Positions 25,376 to 34,638 are shown, numbered from the stretch's first letter. The stretch is 64,000 bases of DNA from Streptomyces sp. f51 (GCF_037940415.1 NZ_CP149798.1:1546501-1610500), one strand, 5' to 3'. The notes: a model not told the origin generated them from the letters alone. Made by a program: numbers and translations.

Positions 25376-25836
25376 GCCGTCTTCCTCTCGGCGCTCTCGC
25401 CCAGAGCCTGGGCCGTCGCGTCCTTCCACGCCATCCAGCTGAGGAGGGCGCACTTGACCCGGGCCGGGTACTTGGAGACACCGGCGAACGCGACCGCGTC
25501 CTCCAGCACCTCCTCCATCGCGTCGTCGGGCTCGATCCGGCCCTTGGACTGCATCAGCTCCAGGAAGGTCTCCTGGATCTTCTGCGCGTCGGACACGTCC
25601 TTGCCGACCAGGAGGTCGTTCAGTACGGAGGCCGAGGCCTGGCTGATCGAGCAGCCCTGGCCCTCGTACGAGATGTCCTCGATGCGCTCGCCGTCGTACT
25701 TCACGCGCAGGGTGATCTCGTCACCGCACGTGGGATTGACGTGGTGCACCTCGGCGTCGCCGTCCCTCAGACCGCGCCCGTGCGGGTGCTTGTAGTGGTC
25801 CAGGATGACTTCCTGGTACATCGAATCCAGCTTCAC
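25372..25836 (-). CDS. sufU: SufU iron-sulfur scaffold / sulfur-transfer protein
   Basis: This 154-residue zinc-containing SufU accepts sulfur from SufS. The three Cys ligands are visible at C37 (NPTCGDE), C62 (GQGCSISQAS) and C129 (VKCALLSW). The insert between the second and third Cys distinguishes SufU from IscU. The order sufS-sufU-sufT with short gaps and an ATGA overlap shows one operon. Confidence 0.95.
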   Translation of the reverse strand: MKLDSMYQEVILDHYKHPHGRGLRDGDAEVHHVNPTCGDEITLRVKYDGERIEDISYEGQGCSISQASASVLNDLLVGKDVSDAQKIQETFLELMQSKGRIEPDDAMEEVLEDAVAFAGVSKYPARVKCALLSWMAWKDATAQALGESAERKTA

Positions 25837-25851
25837 GTCCCAGCCAGCCCC

Positions 25852-27108
25852 TCAGCCGAAGAAGTTCCGTACGTGCTCCAGGCCGTCGACCAGAGCGTCG
25901 ATCTCGGTCGGCGTGGAGTACAGATAGAACGACGCCCGCGTGGTCGCGGGAATTCCGTACCGCAGGCAGACCGGCCTGGCGCAGTGGTGACCGACCCGGA
26001 CCGCGATGCCCTGCTCGTCGAGGACCTGGCCCACGTCGTGCGGGTGGATGTCGCCCAGGGTGAACGAGATCGCCGCGCCGCGGTCCTCGGCCGTGGTGGG
26101 GCCGATGATCCTGAGGTCGGGGACCTCCGCGAGCCGCTTCACCGCGTACTCGGTGAGCGCGTGCTCGTGGGCGAGGATCTTGTCCATGCCGATCGAGGAC
26201 AGGTAGTCGATCGCCGCGCCGAGTCCGACCGCCTGCGCGATCGGGGGCGTGCCCGCCTCGAACTTGTGGGGGGCCGGTGCGTACGTCGACGAGTGCATCG
26301 ACACGGTCTCGATCATCTCGCCGCCGCCGAGGAACGGCGGGAGGTCCTCCAGGAGTTCCTGGCGGCCCCACAGGACGCCGATGCCCGTCGGGCCGCACAT
26401 CTTGTGACCGGTGAAGGCCACGAAGTCGGCCTGGAGGGCCTGGACGTCGAGCGGCATGTGCGGCGCGGCCTGGGACGCGTCGATCAGGACCAGGGCCCCG
26501 ACCTCCTGGGCGCGGCGCACTATCGCCTCGACCGGGTTCACGGTGCCCAGGATGTTCGACACCAGCACGAAGGAGACGATCTTCGTCTTCTCCGTGATGA
26601 CCTCGTCGATGTTCGACAGGTCGAGACGGCCGTCGTCGGTGAGGCCGAACCACTTCAGCTTCGCGCCGGTGCGCTGCGAGAGCAGCTGCCACGGAACGAT
26701 GTTGGAGTGGTGCTCCATCTCGGTGATGACGATCTCGGTCTCGTGGTCGACCCGGTAGGGCTCCTCGGCCCAGCCGAGCATGTTGGCCACGAGGTTGAGC
26801 GACTCGGAGGCGTTCTTGGTGAAGATCACCTCGTCGCGGCTCGGCGCGTTGATGAACGCGGCGACCTTGTCCCGCGCACCCTCGTACAGCGCCGTGGCCT
26901 CCTCGGCGAGCACATGCACACCGCGGTGGACGTTGGCGTTGTAGCGCTCGTAGTACTCGTTCAGGGCGTCCAGGACCTGGCGCGGCTTCTGCGAGGTCGC
27001 CGCGTTGTCCAGGTACACGAGCTTCTTGCCGTCGTGGATCTGGCGATCCAGGATGGGGAAGTCCTTGCGGATCGCCTCGGTGTCGAGGAGGCCCGGCAGC
27101 TGCGTCAC
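25852..27108 (-). CDS. sufS: Cysteine desulfurase SufS
   Basis: This 418-residue PLP enzyme converts cysteine to alanine and passes persulfide to SufU. The Schiff-base Lys is in FTGHKMCGPTG near residue 236, and the catalytic Cys is in GHHCARPVC near 376, in the class II desulfurase context. Length and start (MTQLPGLLDTEAIRKDFPIL) are standard. The ATG overlaps the sufC stop by 4 nt. Confidence 0.96.
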   Translation of the reverse strand: MTQLPGLLDTEAIRKDFPILDRQIHDGKKLVYLDNAATSQKPRQVLDALNEYYERYNANVHRGVHVLAEEATALYEGARDKVAAFINAPSRDEVIFTKNASESLNLVANMLGWAEEPYRVDHETEIVITEMEHHSNIVPWQLLSQRTGAKLKWFGLTDDGRLDLSNIDEVITEKTKIVSFVLVSNILGTVNPVEAIVRRAQEVGALVLIDASQAAPHMPLDVQALQADFVAFTGHKMCGPTGIGVLWGRQELLEDLPPFLGGGEMIETVSMHSSTYAPAPHKFEAGTPPIAQAVGLGAAIDYLSSIGMDKILAHEHALTEYAVKRLAEVPDLRIIGPTTAEDRGAAISFTLGDIHPHDVGQVLDEQGIAVRVGHHCARPVCLRYGIPATTRASFYLYSTPTEIDALVDGLEHVRNFFG

Positions 27109-27878
27109 GCGGATACGCCACCCTTCGTGTCGACTGCGTACGACTCGTAGCCCTCGTTCTCCAGCTTGTCGGCGAGCTCGGCGCCGCCGGACTCGACGAT
27201 GCGGCCACCGGAGAAGACGTGGACGAAGTCGGGCTTGATGTAGCGCAGGATGCGCGTGTAGTGCGTGATGAGCAGGGTGCCCACCTCACCGGTCTCGCGG
27301 ACGCGGTTGACGCCCTCGGAGACGATGCGCAGGGCGTCGACGTCCAGGCCGGAGTCGGTCTCGTCGAGGATCGCCATCTTCGGCTTGAGCAGTTCGAGCT
27401 GGAGGATCTCGTGGCGCTTCTTCTCGCCGCCGGAGAAGCCCTCGTTCACGTTGCGCTCGGCGAAGGCGGGGTCCATGGAGAGGCGCTCCATGGTCTCCTT
27501 GACCTCCTTGACCCAGGTGCGCAGCTTGGGGGCCTCGCCGCGGACGGCGGTGGCGGAGGTGCGCAGGAAGTTGGAGACCGAGACGCCGGGGATCTCGACC
27601 GGGTACTGCATCGCGAGGAACAGGCCGGCGCGGGCGCGCTCGTCGACGGACATCGCGAGGACGTCCTCGCCGTCGAGGGTGACGGTGCCGCCGGTGACCG
27701 TGTACTTGGGGTGGCCCGCGAGCGAGTAGGCGAGGGTCGACTTGCCGGAGCCGTTGGGGCCCATGATGGCGTGCGTCTCGCCCTGCTTCACGGTCAGGTC
27801 GACGCCCTTGAGGATCTCCTTCGTGGCGTTGTCGGCCTCGACGGTGACGTGCAGGTCGTGGATTTCAAGCGTTGCCAT
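27105..27878 (-). CDS. sufC: SufC ATPase of the SufBCD complex
   Basis: This 257-residue ABC-type ATPase energises Fe-S assembly on SufB/SufD. Walker A is GPNGSGKST near residue 38, the signature region is GFSGGEKKRHEILQ and Walker B is MAILDETDSGLD. The start MATLEIHDLHV at 27878 gives the usual length; the longer upstream frame overlaps the Rieske gene and is rejected. The neighbours are operon partners. Confidence 0.96.
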   Translation of the reverse strand: MATLEIHDLHVTVEADNATKEILKGVDLTVKQGETHAIMGPNGSGKSTLAYSLAGHPKYTVTGGTVTLDGEDVLAMSVDERARAGLFLAMQYPVEIPGVSVSNFLRTSATAVRGEAPKLRTWVKEVKETMERLSMDPAFAERNVNEGFSGGEKKRHEILQLELLKPKMAILDETDSGLDVDALRIVSEGVNRVRETGEVGTLLITHYTRILRYIKPDFVHVFSGGRIVESGGAELADKLENEGYESYAVDTKGGVSA

Positions 27879-27886
27879 GGATTGCC

Positions 27887-28210
27887 TCAGGACTCCTGGT
27901 TGAGGGAGACGAGCACGTCGTCCCCTTCGATCTGAACGGGGTATACGGGGACGGGGCGCGTCGCGGGAAGGCCGGACGGCTTGCCGGTGCGGAGGTCGAA
28001 CGCGGAGCCGTGCAGCCAGCATTCGATCTGACAGTCCTCCACCTCGCCCTCGGAGAGCGAGACGTTCGCGTGCGAGCAGATGTCGTTGATCGCGAACACC
28101 TCACCCTCGGTCTTCACGACCGAGACCGGCGTGCCGTCGAGTTCCACCCGCTTGGGGGTGTTCTCCTCCAGCTCGCTCAGTCCACAGGCGCGCACGAAGG
28201 TGCCGGGCAT
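27887..28210 (-). CDS. Rieske-type 2Fe-2S ferredoxin in the suf operon
   Basis: This 107-residue non-heme-oxygenase-type Rieske ferredoxin carries ligands C45-x-H47 (ICSHAN) and C64-x2-H67 (CWLHGS). It lies between sufD (sharing one base at the boundary) and sufC. In actinobacterial suf operons such a protein is standard and is thought to supply electrons or take part in cluster assembly; the exact role is not settled. Confidence 0.93.
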   Translation of the reverse strand: MPGTFVRACGLSELEENTPKRVELDGTPVSVVKTEGEVFAINDICSHANVSLSEGEVEDCQIECWLHGSAFDLRTGKPSGLPATRPVPVYPVQIEGDDVLVSLNQES

Positions 28211-29391
28211 CAGAGCGACGCCTCCAGCTCCTCGTCGATCTTCACGAGAAGGCGCTCTTCGATGTCGTCGACACCGATCTGCTGGACCAGCTCGGCGAAG
28301 AAGCCGCGGACCACCAGACGGCGGGCCTCGTCGGCCGGGATGCCGCGGGCCATCAGGTAGAAGAGCTGCTCGTCGTCGAAGCGGCCGGTCGCGGAGGCGT
28401 GGCCGGCGCCGACGATCTCGCCGGTCTCGATCTCCAGGTTCGGCACGGAGTCGACGCGGGCACCGTCGGTCAGAACCAGGTTGCGGTTCATCTCGTAGGT
28501 GTCCGTGCCCTCGGCCTTGGCCTCGATGAGGACGTCGCCGATCCAGACCGCGTGCGCCCCCTCGCCCTGGAGCGCGCCCTTGTACATGACGTTGGACTTG
28601 CAGTGCGGGGTGTTGTGGTCGACCAGGAGACGGTGCTCCTGGTGCTGGCCGGCGTCCGTGAAGTACAGGCCGAACAGCTCGGCCTCGCCGCCGGTGCCCG
28701 CGTACGCGACGCGGGGGTGGAGGCGTACGACGTCGCCGCCGAAGGTGACCACGAAGGACTTGAAGGTGGCGTCGCGGCCGATCAGCGCGTTGTGCTGGCC
28801 GACGTGGACGGCCGTGTCGTCCCAGTCCTGGACGGAGACGACGGTCAGCTTGGCTCCGTCGCCGAGGACGTAGTCGACGTTGGCGGCGAGGACCGCGTCA
28901 CCGGTGTGGTCGATGACGACGACGGCCTCGGCGAAGGCTCCCAGCTCGACGACCTGGTGGCCGTAGGCGACACCGCCCTCGCCGTGCACGGCGATCCGGA
29001 TGGGCTCGGTCAGCACCGTCTCCTTGGGGACGGTGACGACGCCGGCCTTCTCGAACGCGGAGAACGCCTGGGCGGCGACACGGTCCACGGGGGTGGCGGC
29101 GCGGCCGATCCGGGCGTCGTCACGGGCGACCGTCTCGACGGTGACGCCCTCGGGTGCCTGCACGTCGACCCGTACGCCTTCGCCGGTCGCGACGGCGGTG
29201 CCGTCGTGCAGCCCGCGCAGGCGCTCCAGCGGGGTGAACCGCCACTCCTCCTCGCGGCCGTGGGGGACGGGGAAGTCCGCCACGTCGAAGGACGGGGGCG
29301 CGCTCATGCGCGTGGCGACGGTCGACTCGGCGGCCACCGCGATCTGGCCGGCCGTCGTGGATCCGACCGGGATGTTCTGAGCCTCAGCCAT
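28210..29391 (-). CDS. sufD: SufD scaffold subunit
   Basis: This 393-residue partner of SufB and SufC in the Fe-S scaffold complex has a central beta-helix (VVVIDHTGDAVLAANVDYVLGDGAKLTVVSVQ). The C-terminal SufBD core contains HCKSNVMYKGALQGEGAHAVWIGDVLI and ATGRFDDEQLFYLMARGI. No cofactor is expected. Start MAEAQNIPVGS fits homologs. Confidence 0.95.
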   Translation of the reverse strand: MAEAQNIPVGSTTAGQIAVAAESTVATRMSAPPSFDVADFPVPHGREEEWRFTPLERLRGLHDGTAVATGEGVRVDVQAPEGVTVETVARDDARIGRAATPVDRVAAQAFSAFEKAGVVTVPKETVLTEPIRIAVHGEGGVAYGHQVVELGAFAEAVVVIDHTGDAVLAANVDYVLGDGAKLTVVSVQDWDDTAVHVGQHNALIGRDATFKSFVVTFGGDVVRLHPRVAYAGTGGEAELFGLYFTDAGQHQEHRLLVDHNTPHCKSNVMYKGALQGEGAHAVWIGDVLIEAKAEGTDTYEMNRNLVLTDGARVDSVPNLEIETGEIVGAGHASATGRFDDEQLFYLMARGIPADEARRLVVRGFFAELVQQIGVDDIEERLLVKIDEELEASL

Positions 29392-29448
29392 GGCTGTCGG
29401 TCTGCTCGCTTTCTTACGTGAGTGGCTTGACGGGGGCGGTGTTCGGCG

Positions 29449-30870
29449 TCAGCCGACCGCGCCCTCCATCTGGAGCTCGATCAGCCGGTTGAGTTCGAGG
29501 GCGTACTCCATGGGGAGTTCCTTGGCGATCGGCTCGACGAAACCGCGCACGATCATGGCCATCGCCTCGAACTCGGTCAGACCGCGGCTCATCAGGTAGA
29601 AGAGCTGGTCCTCGGAGACCTTGGAGACGGTCGCCTCGTGGCCCATGGACACGTCGTCCTCGCGGACGTCCACGTACGGGTACGTGTCGGAGCGGGAGAT
29701 GGTGTCGACGAGCAGCGCGTCGCACAGGACGTTCGACTTGGAGCCGTGGGCGCCCTCGCCGATCTCGACGAGACCGCGGTAGGACGTACGGCCGCCACCG
29801 CGCGCCACCGACTTCGACACGATGTTCGAGGAGGTGTTCGGCGCCATGTGGACCATCTTGGAGCCGGCGTCCTGGTGCTGGCCCTCGCCCGCGAAGGCGA
29901 TGGACAGGGTCTCGCCCTTGGCGTGCTCGCCCATCAGGTAGACGGCCGGGTACTTCATCGTGACCTTGGAGCCGATGTTGCCGTCGATCCACTCCATGGT
30001 CGCGCCCTCGTACGCCACGGCGCGCTTGGTGACCAGGTTGTAGACGTTGTTCGACCAGTTCTGGATGGTCGTGTAGCGGCAGCGGGCGCCCTTCTTCACG
30101 ATGATCTCGACGACCGCGGAGTGCAGGGAGTCCGACTTGTAGATCGGCGCCGTACAGCCCTCGACGTAGTGGACGTAGGCGTCCTCGTCGACGATGATCA
30201 GCGTCCGCTCGAACTGGCCCATGTTCTCCGTGTTGATACGGAAGTAGGCCTGGAGCGGGATCTCCACGTGCACGCCCTTCGGCACGTAGATGAAGGAGCC
30301 GCCGGACCACACCGCGGTGTTCAGCGACGCGAACTTGTTGTCGCCGACCGGGATGACCGTGCCGAAGTACTCCTTGAAGAGCTCCGGGTGCTCCTTGAGA
30401 GCGGTGTCGGTGTCCAGGAAGATGACGCCCTGCTCCTCCAGGTCCTCACGGATCTGGTGGTAGACGACCTCGGACTCGTACTGCGCGGCGACACCGGCGA
30501 CGAGGCGCTGCTTCTCCGCCTCGGGGATGCCGAGCTTGTCGTACGTGTTCTTGATGTCCTCAGGCAGGTCCTCCCAGGACTCCGCCTGCTTCTCCGTGGA
30601 ACGCACGAAGTACTTGATGTTGTCGAAGTCGATGCCCGACAGGTCGGAACCCCAGTTGGGCATGGGCTTCTTCTCGAAGAGGCGCAGGCCCTTGAGACGG
30701 AGCTTGGTCATCCACTCCGGCTCGCTCTTCTTCGCGGAGATGTCGCGGACGACGTCCTCGTTGATGCCGCGCTTGGCAGAGGCACCGGCCGTGTCGGAGT
30801 CGGCCCAGCCGTATTCGTACTTGCCCAGACCCTCGAGTTCGGGGTGGGCAGTCTCCGTGGGGAGCGTCAT
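29449..30870 (-). CDS. sufB: SufB scaffold subunit
   Basis: This 473-residue core scaffold on which the Fe-S cluster is built is highly conserved ([70 protein letters not shown]). The C-terminal Cys, Glu and His residues for nascent cluster binding are present in these segments. ATG 30870 ([14 protein letters not shown]) overlaps the sufR stop by 4 nt; a 25-residue longer frame is inside sufR. Confidence 0.96.
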   Translation of the reverse strand: MTLPTETAHPELEGLGKYEYGWADSDTAGASAKRGINEDVVRDISAKKSEPEWMTKLRLKGLRLFEKKPMPNWGSDLSGIDFDNIKYFVRSTEKQAESWEDLPEDIKNTYDKLGIPEAEKQRLVAGVAAQYESEVVYHQIREDLEEQGVIFLDTDTALKEHPELFKEYFGTVIPVGDNKFASLNTAVWSGGSFIYVPKGVHVEIPLQAYFRINTENMGQFERTLIIVDEDAYVHYVEGCTAPIYKSDSLHSAVVEIIVKKGARCRYTTIQNWSNNVYNLVTKRAVAYEGATMEWIDGNIGSKVTMKYPAVYLMGEHAKGETLSIAFAGEGQHQDAGSKMVHMAPNTSSNIVSKSVARGGGRTSYRGLVEIGEGAHGSKSNVLCDALLVDTISRSDTYPYVDVREDDVSMGHEATVSKVSEDQLFYLMSRGLTEFEAMAMIVRGFVEPIAKELPMEYALELNRLIELQMEGAVG

Positions 30871-31610
30871 GCGGGGTTCCTCCCGGCCGTGCTTGCGGAT
30901 GCGTTCTGAGTGTCGTGCGAGATCTTGGGGATGAATGTCGTGCACACCCCATCGCCGTGGGCGATGGTGGCCAGTCGCTGCACATGCGTGCCGAGCAGCT
31001 GGGAGAAGAACTCCGTCTCCGCCTCGCAGAGCTGCGGGAAGCGCTCGGCGACATGCGCGACCGGGCAGTGGTGCTGGCAGAGCTGCTCGCCGACCGGTGC
31101 GCTGCGCGCCGTGGCAGCGTACCCGTCCGCGCTGAGGGCCTTCGCCAGGGCTTCGGTGCGCTCTTCGGGGGTCGCGGCCTCTATGGCCTCGCGGTACGCC
31201 CCGGCCTGTGCGGCGATCCTGGCGCGGGCGAAGGAGAGAACCGCCTCGTCCCCGCCCTCGCGCTCGGCGATCCAGCGCAGGGCGTCCTCGGCGAGCTTGT
31301 CGTAGGACTGGTCGAAGGCGTCCCGGCCGCAGTCGGTCAGGGCGAACACCTTGGCGGGACGGCCGCGCGTCCGCGCTCCGTAGACCCGCTGCTCGCGTGC
31401 CTCCACGATGTCGTCGGCGGCCAGCGCGTCCAGATGGCGGCGCACGGCGGCATGGGTCAGGCCCAGTCGGCCCGCCAGGTCGGCGACGGTCGACGGGCCG
31501 TGGTCCAGGATGGAGCGCACGACCCGGTTGCGCGTCGAGCGCTCACCGGTCGCGAGTTCCTCCTGCGGGGCCCCCGCGGGGGTCTCCCGAGCCTCGCCAA
31601 CGTTTTTCAC
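30867..31610 (-). CDS. sufR: SufR, Fe-S-sensing repressor of the suf operon
   Basis: This 247-residue regulator has an N-terminal winged helix (residues about 25-75, [38 protein letters not shown]). C-terminal cysteines C178, C182 and C195 ([21 protein letters not shown]) can hold a 4Fe-4S cluster. It should repress sufRBDCSU when clusters are plentiful. GTG 31610 is chosen because translation beginning there avoids reading through the CAAC-N6-GTTG operator; the site then starts right at the gene start. Confidence 0.92.
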   Translation of the reverse strand: MKNVGEARETPAGAPQEELATGERSTRNRVVRSILDHGPSTVADLAGRLGLTHAAVRRHLDALAADDIVEAREQRVYGARTRGRPAKVFALTDCGRDAFDQSYDKLAEDALRWIAEREGGDEAVLSFARARIAAQAGAYREAIEAATPEERTEALAKALSADGYAATARSAPVGEQLCQHHCPVAHVAERFPQLCEAETEFFSQLLGTHVQRLATIAHGDGVCTTFIPKISHDTQNASASTAGRNPA

Positions 31611-31623
31611 AACACCATTGTTG
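31610..31623. promoter_or_regulatory. SufR operator-like palindrome CAAC-N6-GTTG
   Basis: CAACACCATTGTTG is a palindrome (CAACA-N4-TGTTG) at the sufR start. I recall CAAC-N6-GTTG as the motif reported for SufR of S. avermitilis. Its place fits autorepression. Confidence 0.75.
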
Positions 31624-31677
31624 CGTAATTCCTCCGGGCCTGACAAGCCGCGCCCTCCCGGGCGGGCGGTGCGCTGT

Positions 31678-31703
31678 GTCACTTAGGCATACCTAAGGTG
31701 ACC
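31678..31703. promoter_or_regulatory. Extended palindrome with iron-box-like core between sufR and the AAC gene
   Basis: The core TTAGGCATACCTAA (31683-31696) is flanked by GTCAC on the left and GTGAC on the right, giving a nearly perfect 26-bp palindrome. TTAGG/CCTAA half sites recall DtxR/DmdR iron boxes, though the canonical box has a 9-nt centre, not 4. It lies between two divergent genes. Confidence 0.5.
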
Positions 31704-31771
31704 TGGGCAAACGATCTTTGATCGATCAATTCGGTGGCACGCGGGCCCTCCCTGCGGGAGACTCCCGGACC

Positions 31772-32614
31772 ATGTCGACACCCCCTCCGACCGGCCCACT
31801 CGTCACCCGGGACACCCTCGCGGCGGACCTGCGCGCACTCGGTGTCCGAGCTGGGGAGACGCTGCTCGCGCACTCCTCGCTGAGCGCCCTCGGATGGGTC
31901 AACGGCGGTGCCGTGACCGTCGTCCGGGGACTGCTCGACGCCCTGGGTCCCGACGGCACCCTGGTGGTCCCGACCCAGTCCGGCGACCTCTCCGACCCCG
32001 CGCTCTGGAGCCGCCCGCCGGTCCCCGAGGAGTGGTGGCCGGCGATCCGGGCGACCATGCCCGCCTACGACCCCCGCGTGACCCCCTCCCGCGGGGTCGG
32101 CGTGATACCCGAGACCGTCCGCACCTGGCCCGGCGCCCTGCGCAGCGACCACCCCGAGACCTCGTTCGCGGCGCTCGGCCCGGCCGCGGCGGCGGTCGTC
32201 GGAGGGCACGCGGTCGACTGCCGGCTCGGCGAGCGCAGCCCGCTGGCCCGGCTGGAGGCCCGCGGCGCCCGGGTCCTGCTGCTCGGCGCGGGCTACGACA
32301 GCTGCACCAGCTTCCACCTCGCCGAGTACCGCGTCCCCTCGCCCGTCGTGGAGGTCGGACGGCCCTCCCCCACCGGCTGGGAGACCGTGCGAGAGGTGTC
32401 GATCACCTCCGAGATGTTCGAGGAGCTGGGCTCCGACTTCGAACGGGACCGTCCCGTCGTACGGGGCACCGTGGGCGCTGCCCCGGCGCGGCTCTTCCCG
32501 GTGGCCGACGCGGTGGCGTACGCGCAGCGGTGGCTGCCGGTGCACCGGCCGCGGGACCTGGCCGTGGAGACCGCGGCCGCCCCCGGCGGTTCCGGGCCGC
32601 TCAGACGTCCCTAG
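31772..32614 (+). CDS. AAC(3)-family N-acetyltransferase
   Basis: A 280-residue enzyme of the antibiotic N-acetyltransferase family that uses acetyl-CoA. Typical segments: LLAHSSLSALGWVNGG near the N-terminus, VVPTQSGDLSDPALW, SFAALGPAAAAVVGGH, and the catalytic-site region LLGAGYDSCTSFHLAEY. Members acetylate the 3-amino group of aminoglycosides, but many Streptomyces paralogs act on other amines or are of unknown substrate. ATG 31772 is chosen from length; GGGAG lies upstream. It is divergent from sufR with a strong palindrome between. Confidence 0.88.
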   Translation: MSTPPPTGPLVTRDTLAADLRALGVRAGETLLAHSSLSALGWVNGGAVTVVRGLLDALGPDGTLVVPTQSGDLSDPALWSRPPVPEEWWPAIRATMPAYDPRVTPSRGVGVIPETVRTWPGALRSDHPETSFAALGPAAAAVVGGHAVDCRLGERSPLARLEARGARVLLLGAGYDSCTSFHLAEYRVPSPVVEVGRPSPTGWETVREVSITSEMFEELGSDFERDRPVVRGTVGAAPARLFPVADAVAYAQRWLPVHRPRDLAVETAAAPGGSGPLRRP

Positions 32615-32625
32615 ACTTGCTCCTC

Positions 32626-33549
32626 ATGCGAAGCGAGCCCGTGGTCCAGGTCCAGGCCCTGGTGAAGCGGTACGGAACGAAGACCGCGGTGAACGGCCTC
32701 GACCTGGTGGCCGCGGCGGGCATCACCGCCGTCCTCGGACCCAACGGCGCGGGCAAGACGACGACCGTCGAGACCTGCGAGGGATACCGGAAGCCGGACT
32801 CCGGGACCGTGCGCGTCCTGGGCCTCGACCCGGTGAGACAGTCCGGCGAGCTGCACACCCGCATCGGCGTGATGCTCCAGTCCGGCGGCGTCTACTCGGG
32901 CGCCCGCGCGGACGAGATGCTCCGCCATGTGGCCAAGCTGCACGCGAACCCCCTGGACGTGGACGCGCTCATCGAGCGGCTCGGCCTGGACGGCTGCGGC
33001 CGTACGACGTACCGGCGGCTCTCGGGCGGCCAGCAGCAGCGCCTCGCGCTCGCCATGGCGGTCGTCGGCCGTCCCGAACTGGTCTTCCTCGACGAGCCGA
33101 CCGCCGGTCTCGACCCGCAGGCCCGCCACGCCACCTGGGACCTGGTCCGCGACCTGCGGTCCGACGGTGTCTCGGTGATCCTCACCACGCACCACATGGA
33201 CGAGGCCCAGCAGCTCGCCGACGACGTCGCGATCATCGACGCGGGCCGGGTCGTCGCCCAGGGCTCCCCCGAGGAGCTGTGCCGCGGCGGCGCCGAGAAC
33301 ACCCTGCGCTTCACCGGCCGCCCAGGGCTCGACGTGAACTCCCTGCTCAAGGCCCTGCCCGCGGACTGCACGGCGGCCGAGCTGACCCCCGGGTCCTACC
33401 GGGTCGGCGGCAAGGTCGACCCGCAGCTGCTGGCGACCGTGACGTCCTGGTGCGCCCAGCACGGTGTGATGCCGGAGAAGATCTCGGTCGAACGCCACAC
33501 CCTCGAAGACGTTTTTCTGGAGCTGACCGGCAAGGAGCTGCGCTCATGA
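32626..33549 (+). CDS. ABC transporter ATP-binding protein
   Basis: This 307-residue ATPase of the DrrA/ABC-2 type has Walker A GPNGAGKTT near residue 43, signature LSGGQQQRLALAMAV, Walker B LVFLDEPTAGLDP and H-loop TTHHMDEA. A C-terminal extension follows (EKISVERHTLEDVFLELTGKELRS). It pairs with the ABC-2 permease downstream. The last 30 bp of the gene are the first copy of a module that is then repeated through the junction. Confidence 0.92.
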   Translation: MRSEPVVQVQALVKRYGTKTAVNGLDLVAAAGITAVLGPNGAGKTTTVETCEGYRKPDSGTVRVLGLDPVRQSGELHTRIGVMLQSGGVYSGARADEMLRHVAKLHANPLDVDALIERLGLDGCGRTTYRRLSGGQQQRLALAMAVVGRPELVFLDEPTAGLDPQARHATWDLVRDLRSDGVSVILTTHHMDEAQQLADDVAIIDAGRVVAQGSPEELCRGGAENTLRFTGRPGLDVNSLLKALPADCTAAELTPGSYRVGGKVDPQLLATVTSWCAQHGVMPEKISVERHTLEDVFLELTGKELRS

Positions 33550-33822
33550 ACCACGTGCGACCGGAGCCCGGCCGGGGGTCCGGGGGTTGTCCCCCGGGAA
33601 AGCACAGCCTGGAGCTGACCGGCAAGGAGCTGCGCTCATGAACCACGTGCGACCGGAGCCCGGCCGGGGGTCCGGGGGTTGTCCCCCCGGGAAAGCACAG
33701 CCTGGAGCCGACCGGCAAGGAGCTGCGCTCATGAACCACGTGCGACCGGAGCCCGGCCGGAAATCCGGGGGTTGTCCCCCGGGAAAGCACAGCCTGGAGC
33801 CGACCGGCAAGGAGCTGCGTTC
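33546..33822 (+). repeat. Triplicated 92-93-bp ABC operon junction
   Basis: Units are 33546-33637 (92 bp), 33638-33730 (93 bp, one extra C) and 33731-33822 (92 bp), nearly identical. Each runs ATGAACCACGTG...GCTGCGCTC, holds a perfect hairpin CCGGGGG-TTGT-CCCCCGG, and ends with a Shine-Dalgarno AAGGAG plus the next ATG. A fourth, diverged half unit (33823-33870) leads into the permease. Unit 1 encodes a 31-residue mini-ORF (MNHVRPEPGRGSGGCPPGKH...) whose TGA overlaps the next ATG; the extra C shifts later frames. Confidence 0.9.
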
Positions 33823-33867
33823 ATGAGTCAGGCACAGCTTGGAGCCGACCGGCGAGGAGCCGCGTCC

Positions 33868-34638
33868 GTGACCACCGCCGGCACGTACACCCCGAAGCCG
33901 GGCGCCGCCCCGCTTCCCCGGATGATCCGCGCGCAGGCCGCGCTGGAGACCCGGATGCTGCTGCGCAACGGCGAGCAGCTGCTGCTGACGGTCGTGATCC
34001 CGACGCTGCTGCTGGTGCTGTTCAGCTCGGCCGACATCATCGACACCGGTCCGGGCAAGGCGGTCGACTTCCTGGCGCCGGGCATCCTGGCGCTGGCCGT
34101 GATGTCGACGGCGTTCACCGGCCAGGCCATCGCCACCGGCTTCGAGCGCCGCTACGGCGTCCTGAAGCGGCTGGCCGCCTCGCCGCTCCCGCGTTGGGCG
34201 CTGATGACCGCGAAGACGGCGTCGGTCCTGGTGACCGAGATCCTCCAGGTGATCCTGCTCACCGCGATCGCCTTCGCGCTGGGCTGGTCGCCGCACGGCA
34301 ACCCGCTCGCCGTCCTGCTCCTGCTGGTCCTCGGCACGGCCGCCTTCTCCGGGCTCGGCCTGCTCATGGCGGGCACGCTCAAGGCGGAGGCGACGCTGGC
34401 CGCCGCGAACCTCGTCTTCCTGCTGTTCCTGGTCGGCGGCGGAGTGATGGTGCCGATGGACAAGTTCCCCGCGGGCGCCCAGGACGTGCTGGGCCTGCTG
34501 CCCATCTCGGCGCTCTCCGACGGTCTGCGGGCGGTGCTCCAGCACGGTGCCGCGATGCCCTGGGGAGACCTGGGCATCCTGGCGGTCTGGGCGGTCCTGG
34601 GCCTCGGCGCGGCAGGCCGGTTCTTCCGCTGGGAGTGA
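33868..34638 (+). CDS. ABC-2 type transporter permease
   Basis: This 256-residue permease has six hydrophobic helices (LLLTVVIPTLLLVLFSS; FLAPGILALAVMSTAFTGQ; ILQVILLTAIAFALGW; and others) and the ABC-2 signature region GFERRYGVLKRLAASPLPRWALM. GTG 33868 (VTTAGTYTPKPG) has GAGGAG 9 nt upstream and matches the start I recall for homologs. ATG 33823 would add 15 residues derived from the repeat. With the upstream ATPase it forms an exporter of unknown substrate. Confidence 0.9.
   Translation: MTTAGTYTPKPGAAPLPRMIRAQAALETRMLLRNGEQLLLTVVIPTLLLVLFSSADIIDTGPGKAVDFLAPGILALAVMSTAFTGQAIATGFERRYGVLKRLAASPLPRWALMTAKTASVLVTEILQVILLTAIAFALGWSPHGNPLAVLLLLVLGTAAFSGLGLLMAGTLKAEATLAAANLVFLLFLVGGGVMVPMDKFPAGAQDVLGLLPISALSDGLRAVLQHGAAMPWGDLGILAVWAVLGLGAAGRFFRWE

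Noticed and set aside
33546..33822. CRISPR array
   Set aside because: Units are contiguous without spacers and overlap coding junctions; this is tandem duplication.
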